A stretch of DNA of 12,403 nucleotides from JBBDIO01 sp040880365. Lineage in GTDB: Bacteria; Chloroflexota; Anaerolineae; Caldilineales; Caldilineaceae. Position 1 is the first letter of the stretch; each line of letters begins with the position of its first letter. The notes below the pieces were generated by a model, which was given only the letters and a program-made list of their open reading frames with translations, was not told where the DNA came from and did no database searches. The stretch is taken from the NCBI GenBank assembly GCA_040880365.1, contig JBBDIO010000259.1, positions 1 to 12,403 on the forward strand, read 5' to 3'. Positions 1-6,600 of the stretch are shown one piece after another. Both the position numbers and the translations under genes were made by a program.

Positions 1-2190
1 GCTATAGTCGGGATAGGCATGGTCGAACCAGGCATCCACCAGCCCGCCCTCGGCCGTATCGCGCAGCGACTGGAGAAAGGTGGCGATGCTGCCATCATAG
101 GCGAAAGGCAGATCGAGAAAGGCGCGCGCCTGATCCACGCCTGCAAAGCCGGTGAAATCTACATCGCCAGTATCGCGCAACACGCTGGTGATGCGGCGCG
201 GCGGCGAAAAGGTGTAGCGGCTGTGGGCAACGGTGAGCGCATAGGTTCCACCCACCAGCGCGGGCAGGCGATAGTCGCCCGTGGCGTCGGATGTGGCGCG
301 GTGGGGACCGGCCTGGATCACGGCCCCCGCAATGGGTTGGCCGCGGTTATCTACAATGCGCCCCGCGACGGCGTAGGTGGCGGGCGTCTGCCGGGCGTGG
401 AGATAGGCTTGGGCCGCGCTGGGGTCCTGGGTACCAGCATCCGGTGTGCCGTCGGTGACGCGCGCTGAGGGGAGCAGATTGGGCGCGGGGGAAAGAAACG
501 CCACCAAGCCGCCATCGGCGCTGAGCGCGGGCAGATCGCGCGCCGGTCCATCCGCTTCAATGCCTGTCCACAGCCCGGTGACGCCTACCGAGACGCGGCT
601 GGTATGGCGCGTGGTGAGATCGTGGACGAAAATATCGGTGACGGCGTTGGTGTCGCCGCCGACCAGATTGGTGGCGGTCGAAGCAAAGGCCACAAGGCGG
701 CCATCCAGAGAGATGGCGGGGGTGGTGGCTTCGCGGTTGCCGGGCACACCCATAGAGGTGATGGATACCCTACGTAGTGGGCTGGTGTCACTGGCGGCGG
801 CGTTATCAGATGCGTTGAGGGCGTGATCGTAGAGCAGAATATCCGCAGCCTGGTTGAGATCGGGCACGACCAGGTTGGTCGCGACGCTCTGAAAGGCCAG
901 CCGTTGCCCATCGCCTGCCAGCACAGGCCAGGTGGAATCACCGTTGCCGGAGCGCTCGGCTGTGCGCGAGACTAGCGTCCAGGCGCGTGCCCCATCATTT
1001 TCCCCATTCTCGGCTGTGCGGTCGAAGCGCCAGATCTGCCACGGGGATGGTGCGATGGATGGCGCGGTGGGTGGTGAGACAACTTCGTCGCCTGCGGGCA
1101 GATGATCGAACAGGTTTGTGGCCTGAGATTGGAAAGCGAGCACGCGTCCATCTGCCGAAAGTGTGGGCTGGATGGAATCGCCGTTGCCGGGTGTGCCATC
1201 GGCGGCGCGCGAGATGAGCGTGGTGGTGCCCGCGACCCGGTTGTGGAGATAGACCTGATTGCCGGTAATGGGCGTATCGGTATTTACGAGATTCCCGGCG
1301 CGGGAATGGAAGGCGATCAGGTTGCCATCGGCAGACAGGGCAGGCCGCACCCCGGCGCGGCTATCGCCCGAACGGTCGTTGCCCTGGCGACCGGCATCCG
1401 ACACCGAAACCCGGGTCATGCTGGCGGTCACGCGGTCATAGAGAAACGCATCCTGCACGGCGTTGGTGTCGCCGGATACCAGATTGGCGGCCCAGGAATA
1501 GAAGGCGACAAAACGGCCATCAGGCGAGAGGGCAGGCGCACTGCTCCAGCCGTTGCCGGGCGCGCCATCCTTGCCCAGGGTGATGAGTTCGAGACGATTC
1601 TGGGCGCGGTCCATGACGTAGATTTGCTCATAGCCATTTGGGTTATAGGCTGATTCTTCTGAAGTGGGCAGATTATAAGGTCGCAGGTTGGTCGCACGCG
1701 AGGCAAAGGCGATGATCTGCCCGTCTGCCGAGAGGGCTACACCTGTCACCGCATGGTCGACAGGCGCGCCCGTATTATCCACCGAAAGGAGATCGGTCGC
1801 GATTAGTTCCCGGCTGACCAACGGGCGGGGTTGTGCCGCGTGGGTGGGGGTTGGGTCAGGCGTGGCAATGGGCGATTCCAGCGCGTTGAGTTCCCCGGCG
1901 CGAGGCGCGATAGTGACGATCGCCGCAGTATCGGGCAAGGCGGTATCGGACACGGCAGTATCAGGCGCGGCAGTATCGGGCACGGCGGTATTGGCCGCGG
2001 CTGTCGCCAGGGCTGTAGGCATGGGTGGGGGCGTGTTCGGGATGGCGTGGACCTCACCGCTAACCTCACTGTTACCCTCACTGCCGTGCAGATAGGGAAG
2101 GAGCGCCGCGCGATAGTAGAAACCGGCAACCAGCAGGCCCACAATCACCAGGGCCGGCAGCCACACGCGGAAGCGGGTAGAGGATGTCAT
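1..2190 (-). CDS. Membrane-anchored PD40-repeat (TolB-like beta-propeller) surface protein with carboxypeptidase-regulatory-like domain; 3' end cut by window edge
   Basis: The reading frame is open for 730 codons from ATG at 2190 to the left edge with no stop, so the C-terminus is missing. Residues about 9-27 form one hydrophobic segment (signal anchor) after a short basic N-terminus, followed by a Pro/Thr/Ala linker with PDTAx repeats (about 70-90). Seven copies of an L-S-x-D-G-x-x-x-A-F-x-S-x-A-x-N-L motif start near residues 153, 221, 285, 344, 424, 493 and 556; this is the PD40/WD40-like propeller signature. Residues about 606-675 (AGRIVDNRGQPIAGA, then TSDATGDYRLPAL) look like a carboxypeptidase regulatory-like beta-sandwich. 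The last 40 residues (LPFAYDG, WFDHAYPDY) begin another domain; I weakly recall such segments before M23-type peptidase domains in Chloroflexota, but that is not shown here. The protein is probably extracellular and cell-anchored. It follows the PLP-enzyme gene after 13 bases with no clear SD. Its ligand or substrate is unknown. Confidence 0.85.
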   Translation of the reverse strand, partial: MTSSTRFRVWLPALVIVGLLVAGFYYRAALLPYLHGSEGNSEVSGEVHAIPNTPPPMPTALATAAANTAVPDTAAPDTAVSDTALPDTAAIVTIAPRAGELNALESPIATPDPTPTHAAQPRPLVSRELIATDLLSVDNTGAPVDHAVTGVALSADGQIIAFASRATNLRPYNLPTSEESAYNPNGYEQIYVMDRAQNRLELITLGKDGAPGNGWSSAPALSPDGRFVAFYSWAANLVSGDTNAVQDAFLYDRVTASMTRVSVSDAGRQGNDRSGDSRAGVRPALSADGNLIAFHSRAGNLVNTDTPITGNQVYLHNRVAGTTTLISRAADGTPGNGDSIQPTLSADGRVLAFQSQATNLFDHLPAGDEVVSPPTAPSIAPSPWQIWRFDRTAENGENDGARAWTLVSRTAERSGNGDSTWPVLAGDGQRLAFQSVATNLVVPDLNQAADILLYDHALNASDNAAASDTSPLRRVSITSMGVPGNREATTPAISLDGRLVAFASTATNLVGGDTNAVTDIFVHDLTTRHTSRVSVGVTGLWTGIEADGPARDLPALSADGGLVAFLSPAPNLLPSARVTDGTPDAGTQDPSAAQAYLHARQTPATYAVAGRIVDNRGQPIAGAVIQAGPHRATSDATGDYRLPALVGGTYALTVAHSRYTFSPPRRITSVLRDTGDVDFTGFAGVDQARAFLDLPFAYDGSIATFLQSLRDTAEGGLVDAWFDHAYPDYS
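1927..2001. repeat. In-frame 15-bp minisatellite (5 degenerate units) in the linker of the PD40 protein
   Basis: Plus-strand units AGTATCGGGCAAGGC, GGTATCGGACACGGC, AGTATCAGGCGCGGC, AGTATCGGGCACGGC and GGTATTGGCCGCGGC follow each other without gaps. On the coding (minus) strand each unit encodes one five-residue A-[AVL]-[PS]-D-T-like block. The repeat lies in the low-complexity linker between the membrane segment and the propeller, where length change should be tolerated. Confidence 0.85.
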
Positions 2191-2203
2191 AGCAGGCCGG
2201 GCG

Positions 2204-3400
2204 TCAGTGGCCCAGGATTTCGACCAGACTTTCCACCAGGCGAGCGTTTTCGGCTTCGGTGTTGTAGAAGTAGGGACTCAGGCGCACGATGCCGGGGCGA
2301 TGGTCGATGATGATGTTGTGGGTTTGCGCCAGGGTTTTGACCACATGGGGCGGATCGGCTACCGGCAAGGCCACAATGCCGGCATGGCGCGCCATATCCT
2401 GGGGCAGGCGCGGCGACAGCCCCGCGGTGTGCAGACGTTGTACCAGATCGGCGACCAGTGCGGCGGTGCGCGCCTGTACGGTCGCCACGCCGATTTCTTC
2501 GATGATGCTCATGCCCGCGTTTCCTGCATAGACCGCGGCGACGGCGGGTGTGCCCGGTTCGAAGCGGCGGGCATCTTCGGCATAGTCAAATTGTTCGCGG
2601 TTGAACTGGAACATGTTTTTGGCGGCAAACCAGCCGGTGGTGGTGGGTTCGAGCTGGGGAATCAACTCCTCGCGTACATACATATAGACCACGCCCGGCC
2701 CGCCCAGCAGCCATTTCAGCCCGCCCGCGAGATAGACATCCACCCCCGCGGCTTTGACATCTACGGGAATCTGCCCCGCGGCCTGATAGCCGTCGATGAG
2801 ACAGAGCGCGCCCTGGTCGTGGGCCAGCCCGGCAATGGCCTGGATATCCTGCACCCAGCCGCTGGTGAAAAAGACATGCGTGGTGGCGATGAGCGCAGTC
2901 TGGCGATTGACGGCCTGGGCATAGGCATCCAGCGGCACCTGCACGCGGTCGGGCGTGGGCAGAAACGCAACTTCCGCGCCCTGGCGTGTGCGCGCCATCC
3001 ATTGATAGGGCAGGGTGGGGAAATCCATTTCGTTGAGGACGATTTGGTTGCGGGCAGTCTGGTTACGGTTGGCGTAGTCCAGGCTGCTGGCGATGACGCT
3101 CAGGGCGACGCCCATGCTGGGGAGGATGGCGATCTCGTGGGGCTGGGCGTTGATGAGCCGCGCAAAGCGGGCGCGGGTGGCGGCCAGTTCGCCCATCCAC
3201 AGTTCATACCACGCGCTCGCGCCGTAGCGCGTCCACTCGTCCATGAAGCGGTTCACTGCGGCGCGGCTGCGATTGCTCAGTTGGCTCAGCGAGCAGGTGT
3301 TGAGATAGGTGCTGGCCGCCAGCCCCGGAAATTCCCCGCGCCAGGCGGCGGTGAGTTCCGTATGGGCAGAAGGGGCGGCAGGCGGGTGTAGGCGTTCCAC
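2204..3400 (-). CDS. Class-V aminotransferase-fold PLP-dependent enzyme (kynureninase / cysteine desulfurase-like)
   Basis: A 398-residue protein of normal length for fold-type I, class-V PLP enzymes. LIDGYQ at 201-206 supplies the aspartate (D203) that contacts the pyridine nitrogen. GGLKWLLGGPG (226-236) holds the likely Schiff-base lysine K229. Residue H175 in ATTHVFF fits the cofactor-stacking position, and R373 in VRLSPYFYNT resembles the carboxylate-binding arginine of the family. The start is GTG at 3400, supported by GAGGA eight bases upstream that overlaps the TAG of the upstream gene. It lies 12 bases after the GDPD gene and 13 bases before the PD40 gene, so the three are probably co-transcribed. 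The substrate cannot be read from the sequence: family members act as kynureninases, desulfurases, isopenicillin N epimerase-like enzymes or aminotransferases. I see no tryptophan-pathway or Fe-S neighbours that would decide. Confidence 0.88.
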   Translation of the reverse strand: MERLHPPAAPSAHTELTAAWRGEFPGLAASTYLNTCSLSQLSNRSRAAVNRFMDEWTRYGASAWYELWMGELAATRARFARLINAQPHEIAILPSMGVALSVIASSLDYANRNQTARNQIVLNEMDFPTLPYQWMARTRQGAEVAFLPTPDRVQVPLDAYAQAVNRQTALIATTHVFFTSGWVQDIQAIAGLAHDQGALCLIDGYQAAGQIPVDVKAAGVDVYLAGGLKWLLGGPGVVYMYVREELIPQLEPTTTGWFAAKNMFQFNREQFDYAEDARRFEPGTPAVAAVYAGNAGMSIIEEIGVATVQARTAALVADLVQRLHTAGLSPRLPQDMARHAGIVALPVADPPHVVKTLAQTHNIIIDHRPGIVRLSPYFYNTEAENARLVESLVEILGH

Positions 3401-3412
3401 AAATCGTGTCCT

Positions 3413-4153
3413 CTAGGCGCGCAGCGCGGCCATGAGCCGGTCGGGATAGTCGGTGATGATGGCATCCACATCCAGCGCGGCCAGCCGTTTGGCTTCGTCG
3501 ATTTCGTTGACGGTCCACACGTTCACGGCGTGCCCATGTTTTTTGGCGCGGGCCATGCTGGCTTCATCGACCAGCGAATAGTGGGGATGCAGGGCTTCGG
3601 GCTTGATGATGGGGCTCATCCACGTTTCCCATAGCGAGGTGGGCAGGCTGTGATGGTAGAGCAGGCCCAATTGAATGCGCGGGTCTTCGCGGCGCAGGCG
3701 AATCAGCGGCAAGGGGTTGAACGAGGAGACAATCACCTGCTCATAGAGATTGCGGCTGCGGATCATTGCTTGCAACGGCTCGACGGTCTTGCCGCCGGTG
3801 AGATAGTCCAGCGTTTTGATTTCCACATTGATGATGCAGCGGTCGCCCACCAGATCGAATACCTGATCCAGGGTGGGGATGCCCACGCCCGCAAATTCGG
3901 GCGAAAAGTGGCTGCCGGCATCCATCGCGGCGAGTTCGGCGGCGGTGAAGCTTGCCACGGGGCCGGTGGCATTGGTGGTGGCATCCACATCCCAATCGTG
4001 AATGAGCACCAGCTTCTCATCCTTGCTGGCGTGGACATCCAGCTCGATGCCGTCGACGCCCATCTCCAGGGATTTGGCAAAGGCGGGCAAGGTGTTGGGC
4101 GGCGCGAATTCGACCGCGCCGCGGTGGGCAAAAATCAGCGGTTTGTGGGTCAT
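3413..4153 (-). CDS. Glycerophosphodiester phosphodiesterase (GDPD family)
   Basis: A 246-residue single-domain protein, the usual size for bacterial cytoplasmic GDPD (UgpQ-like) enzymes, which hydrolyse deacylated phospholipids to glycerol-3-phosphate and an alcohol. The family's metal and catalytic motifs are all present: AHRG (9-12) near the N-terminus, GIELDVHASKD (35-45) with metal ligands E37 and D39, the catalytic-type histidine in LIHDWDVDATT (50-60), NVEIK (109-113), SSFN (143-146), VNVWTVN (210-216) and ITDYPD (233-238). No signal peptide or membrane segment is visible, which favours a cytoplasmic enzyme. ATG at 4153 has an AAGGA seven bases upstream. A 103-base gap separates it from the upstream regulator gene; a TATAAG (4229-4234, minus strand) there could be a -10 box but has no convincing -35. 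It is the first gene of a three-gene set with the PLP enzyme and the PD40 protein. Confidence 0.95.
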   Translation of the reverse strand: MTHKPLIFAHRGAVEFAPPNTLPAFAKSLEMGVDGIELDVHASKDEKLVLIHDWDVDATTNATGPVASFTAAELAAMDAGSHFSPEFAGVGIPTLDQVFDLVGDRCIINVEIKTLDYLTGGKTVEPLQAMIRSRNLYEQVIVSSFNPLPLIRLRREDPRIQLGLLYHHSLPTSLWETWMSPIIKPEALHPHYSLVDEASMARAKKHGHAVNVWTVNEIDEAKRLAALDVDAIITDYPDRLMAALRA

Positions 4154-4256
4154 CAGGGTGTCCTTCGACTGTTTCTAGGCAAGAGCGGTCGATTTATTTG
4201 TTCTATTGCATGATGTGCCGTATTGCGTCTTATAGGATTTTGCTATGAGCGAAAAT

Positions 4257-5063
4257 TCATTCATCAGATTCAGATATTTCTCGAATCAACCGATCAATAT
4301 ATCGTCCATAATCTCTATATGTAGCATCTTGTCGAAACATTTTCCACAGTTCTGCGGTGTTACCTTGTACAGCTGCATCCAAGACCATTTTTGGAACTAA
4401 ACTTCCATTTCGCGCAATATTCTCAAAGTAGTTGTCGATCTTCCGTACAATATTCCATTGTACATCTTTTTTCATTCCCTCGAGTACCCAACCCGCTCGC
4501 AAGAAAGTGCGTATCCCTGTATCCGTACCGAGATGATAAAGAATGGCCTCTACTGCTTGCAGATTACTTACATTGACTCTACGCCAGAAGGGAATATTTA
4601 CCCCATGTTGAATGCTGCAAGTGAGAGCATGGGCCAATTCTTTGGTAGATAACTCGGCGCATATTTGCCTGCGGTAGCCTGAGATTCTTTTGAACATTTG
4701 GTAATTCTCCGGGCTTCCGTCGACAAGATCTTGGGTTTGAGCAGCTTGGCGTAGATCGTTCAAGGCCATTCTGCTGACTAGTTCGACATTTTTCTTATAT
4801 GTTTGGGAATCTTCAGAGGTATTCTCCAGACATTTCTCACAAAGCTCCGCTATTTCTCTTTCTGGCAAACCTAGTATGTCGGCATAGGCGGTTATCCATT
4901 TGAGCCAATCTACGTTTTTTTTATACCCTCGCTCGACGCCGGATACAACAGAAACGCTAACGCTTAAGAGCTCTGCTATGTTCTCCTGGTTGACTCTGGT
5001 ATTCCTGCCACGGTTGTAGTCATTACGTTTTCCCTTTAATAACTCGCCACATGTGTATTCCAT
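4257..5063 (-). CDS. XRE-family transcriptional regulator with long alpha-helical C-terminal domain
   Basis: I place the start at ATG 5063 (268 residues), because GGGAGGAG lies four bases upstream; an in-frame TTG at 5099 would add 12 residues but has no ribosome site. Residues about 24-51 (VNQENIAELLSVSVSVVSGVERGY...) form a Cro/C1-type helix-turn-helix: a Q-x-x-[IL]-A-x-L-L-x-V-S helix followed by a recognition helix ending in V-E-R-G. The remaining roughly 190 residues appear wholly helical, without membrane segments or enzyme motifs. Such N-HTH plus helical effector architecture occurs in regulators that sense ligands or peptides (for example RRNPP proteins), but I cannot identify TPR repeats by eye. 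The gene is clearly AT-richer than its flanks and diverges from a cluster of small plus-strand ORFs across a 153-base gap. It likely controls that cluster and itself (inference). Confidence 0.8.
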   Translation of the reverse strand: MEYTCGELLKGKRNDYNRGRNTRVNQENIAELLSVSVSVVSGVERGYKKNVDWLKWITAYADILGLPEREIAELCEKCLENTSEDSQTYKKNVELVSRMALNDLRQAAQTQDLVDGSPENYQMFKRISGYRRQICAELSTKELAHALTCSIQHGVNIPFWRRVNVSNLQAVEAILYHLGTDTGIRTFLRAGWVLEGMKKDVQWNIVRKIDNYFENIARNGSLVPKMVLDAAVQGNTAELWKMFRQDATYRDYGRYIDRLIREISESDE

Positions 5064-5216
5064 GTCTCCTCCCGGAAGATACTTCTCGAAAATTATCAAA
5101 TATTTTTTCGCTGATTTCCTGGCGGATATCTCGTATACTGTATTCTAGCTTAGCATGTAAGGACATCAGCCTGTCGCTAGCCTCAGGAATCTATTTGTAA
5201 TAGGAGGTAGATTACC
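5064..5216. promoter_or_regulatory. Divergent intergenic region between XRE regulator and small-ORF cluster; candidate promoters
   Basis: For the plus strand, TATACT at 5134-5139 matches the -10 consensus at five of six positions. CTGATT (5111-5116) at a 17-base spacing is a poor -35 (three of six), so activation by a regulator is plausible. This would leave a leader of about 70 nt before the 79-codon gene. For the minus strand, GATAAT (5092-5097) is a possible -10 for the regulator, without a recognisable -35. GATATC (5125-5130) and GTATAC (5133-5138) are short palindromes close to the plus -10 and could be part of an operator, but no long perfect inverted repeat is present. Confidence 0.4.
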
Positions 5217-5456
5217 ATGTCACGTAGACCAACCAACCGACAGACCGACAATCAGAGATTCCGTGATGCAGCTAAAACCGTTGGATTATCAAAGCATGAA
5301 CAGGAGCGTATGCACAGAGACTTGCAGAAAGACCCTGACAAAGATGGCAAGACCTATGAGGAGTTGAAGGCAACGGCACAAGAGTACAAATCTGAATCAC
5401 CTAAGGAACCTAACTCGAATTCAGATTCTGATACAACGACATCAAGTACAAATTAG
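5217..5456 (+). CDS. Small hydrophilic protein, 79 aa, unknown function
   Basis: ATG at 5217 follows a perfect AGGAGGT (5202-5208) at good spacing, so translation is very likely. The protein is strongly hydrophilic. Residues about 10-57 look helical, with a G-L-S-K-H-E-Q-E-R-M-H segment (23-33) followed by KTYEELKATAQEY (45-57). The last 20 or so residues are a Ser/Thr/Asn/Asp-rich tail (NSDSDTTTSSTN) that looks disordered. The helix-LSKxExxRxH-linker-YEEL pattern vaguely recalls small helical modules I associate with C-termini of secreted polymorphic-toxin-type proteins, but I cannot name a family with confidence. No signal peptide or membrane segment is seen. It is the first gene of a plus-strand cluster ending at the terminator near 5801, divergent from the XRE regulator. 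Confidence 0.75.
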   Translation: MSRRPTNRQTDNQRFRDAAKTVGLSKHEQERMHRDLQKDPDKDGKTYEELKATAQEYKSESPKEPNSNSDSDTTTSSTN

Positions 5457-5485
5457 CCGGGTTCCATGGGATACCAGGAGGTCTC

Positions 5486-5611
5486 ATGAGTACAAATACA
5501 GGATTAGTGGCTATGATCCAACACATTTTCGTAAAACCAGATAAGAAGAAAGTTAGAAAACCTTCGAGTTCTCCGCCTTCGCAGGTGTCACCGATGCCAC
5601 CGATGAAATAA
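5486..5611 (+). CDS. Micro-ORF, 41 aa, Lys/Pro-rich peptide, unknown
   Basis: The ORF runs from ATG 5486 to TAA 5609-5611 behind a perfect AGGAGGT (5476-5482), four bases from the start. The predicted peptide has a mildly hydrophobic stretch near the N-terminus (GLVAMIQHIFV, residues 6-16), then a basic block (KPDKKKVRK, 17-25) and a Ser/Pro/Met-rich tail ending PMPPMK. The order hydrophobic-then-basic is the reverse of a classical Sec signal, so export is uncertain. It begins 29 bases after the 79-aa gene, in the same direction, and is probably on the same transcript. I recognise no family; the coding call rests on the ribosome site and context. Confidence 0.55.
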   Translation: MSTNTGLVAMIQHIFVKPDKKKVRKPSSSPPSQVSPMPPMK

Positions 5612-5664
5612 CATGACGATCACAGTCAACTAACATTTGATTACCACGAAAGGATCAATGCAAC

Positions 5665-5760
5665 ATGATACATATGAAAGAAACTCGTCAAGGTTCAGGG
5701 CAAGGCGGCACGACCAATCCGGGACCGCCTCCGAAAGACGATGGCAAACCCAGGAAGTAG
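5665..5760 (+). CDS. Micro-ORF, 31 aa, Gly/Pro-rich basic peptide, unknown
   Basis: ATG at 5665 follows GAAAGGA (5648-5654) with about ten bases of spacing and ends at TAG 5758-5760. The peptide is MIHMKETRQGSGQGG (1-15), then TTNPGPPPKDDGKPRK (16-31), so it has no hydrophobic segment and looks disordered. An alternative start at 5658 opens a different 38-codon frame to 5774, but its spacing to the SD (three bases) is too short. It is the last small ORF before the terminator. The function is unknown; a translated peptide or a leader-type ORF are both possible. Confidence 0.45.
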   Translation: MIHMKETRQGSGQGGTTNPGPPPKDDGKPRK

Positions 5761-5800
5761 TCTTTAACTGCTAGTTTGCAATTGCCGCAAAATGAACCAG

Positions 5801-5840
5801 AAAGGTAGTCGGGTCATTCAGGTCCGGCTACCTTTTCAAT
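5801..5840 (+). terminator. Rho-independent terminator closing the small-ORF cluster
   Basis: AAAGGTAGTCGG (5801-5812) pairs with CCGGCTACCTTT (5824-5835) over 12 base pairs with one G-U wobble, around an 11-base loop. The stem runs straight into TTTTCAATTATTT. On the minus strand the same stem is followed by a weaker T-containing stretch, so it could also help end the long minus-strand operon that stops at 5933. Confidence 0.85.
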
Positions 5841-5865
5841 TATTTGTATTCCAGAGGAGAGTAAC

Positions 5866-5925
5866 GTGCACACTTACACAAGAATCTGTACGCCACTCGT
5901 TGTCTTTAGGATACAACTGAGATAG
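5866..5925 (+). CDS. SD-led 19-codon ORF at the island/core junction (possible gene remnant)
   Basis: GTG at 5866 is preceded by GAGGAGAG (5854-5861) at reasonable spacing and the frame runs to TAG 5923-5925, encoding about 19 residues (HTYTRICTPLVVFRIQLR after the start). It begins just beyond the terminator and ends a few bases before the stop of the GC-rich Mrr gene on the other strand. It may be a real micro-ORF, but the position also fits a truncated 5' end of a gene whose remainder was lost when the AT-rich segment was joined to the core DNA. Confidence 0.25.
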   Translation: MHTYTRICTPLVVFRIQLR

Positions 5926-5932
5926 TTCACCA

Positions 5933-6580
5933 CTACCTGCCCCCCGGTTCGGCGTGGGCCAATTCGACCAGCCGCGCACCGTCGATGAGCGCAAGCGGTT
6001 TGCCCGCGGACCAGCGGCGGGCCGCGGCGCTGATGGTTCCGGTGGTGACCAAAAAGGCCATGCTCGCGCCGTCATGCACCATCGTGCCATAGAGATCGCG
6101 CAGCGTGGCTTCGCCGACTGTGCCCCGATAGCGTTTGCACTGCACAATCGCGCGCCGTCCCCCCGGATCGGTGACGATGAGGTCAATGCCGCCATCTTTG
6201 ACCGCGGGCAGATTTTCTACCGCGTAGCCCTGGCGCATAAAGAGCCGATAGCCCACATAGGCTTCGAAATCGTTGGGCGATAGGGCGCGCGTTTTTTCCA
6301 GATTCAGGGCAGGCCAGAGTTTGTGGGTAGCGGTGTGACGCCAGCGCCGCACCATGTGTTGCCAGGCTAGACCCATGCCCACACTCCAGACCAGCGTCAC
6401 CACAAAGGTGAGGGTGACGAGCCGTTCGGGGGGCAGCGCGCCCAGCCAGATCTGCCGACCCAGCAGACCAAACAGGCAGACCCAGACCACGCTGCCTATC
6501 ACCAGCACGCCGGTTTGGGCGTGCAGATGGGTGCGGGGACGCCAAAGCGGCGGGCGAAAGTGGTAGGTGCGTTGGGCCAT
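5933..6580 (-). CDS. Membrane-anchored Mrr-type restriction-endonuclease-fold protein
   Basis: A 215-residue protein with two hydrophobic segments (about 23-46 and 54-76) followed by a cytosolic Mrr_cat-like domain (about 98-208). The PD-(D/E)XK signature is intact: F105-E106 in the first helix, GGIDLIV with D133, and AIVQCKRY with Q147 and K149, followed by a helix and ATLRDLYGTM, then AFLVTTGTIS as the next strand and turn. Mrr-domain proteins of this kind cleave DNA, often modified DNA, but many stand-alone membrane-linked members are uncharacterised, so activity is inferred only from the motifs. ATG at 6580 lies 20 bases after the DUF59 gene, so it is probably the last gene of the dnaX operon; there is no modification methylase in the window. 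It is GC-rich like its upstream neighbours, so it appears native rather than acquired with the island. Confidence 0.85.
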   Translation of the reverse strand: MAQRTYHFRPPLWRPRTHLHAQTGVLVIGSVVWVCLFGLLGRQIWLGALPPERLVTLTFVVTLVWSVGMGLAWQHMVRRWRHTATHKLWPALNLEKTRALSPNDFEAYVGYRLFMRQGYAVENLPAVKDGGIDLIVTDPGGRRAIVQCKRYRGTVGEATLRDLYGTMVHDGASMAFLVTTGTISAAARRWSAGKPLALIDGARLVELAHAEPGGR

Positions 6581-6600
6581 GAGCGTTGCGGTGCGTCCGG

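Noticed and set aside
2207..3391. 394-codon plus-strand open frame opposite the PLP-enzyme gene
   Set aside because: It mirrors the PLP enzyme, whose motifs (LIDGYQ, GGLKWLLGGPG) are clear. The plus-strand protein shows only GC-driven low-information sequence and no domain.
5658..5774. Alternative 38-codon ORF overlapping the 31-aa micro-ORF
   Set aside because: Its start is only three bases from the SD, and the frame starting at 5665 has better spacing; it cannot be fully excluded.
4154..5932. Island as an integrated phage or transposon
   Set aside because: No integrase, transposase, structural phage gene, terminal inverted repeat or target-site duplication could be seen.
5836..6195. 119-codon minus-strand frame overlapping the terminator and the Mrr gene
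   Set aside because: It is in another frame of the Mrr coding region, runs through the terminator, and has no recognisable motif or ribosome site.
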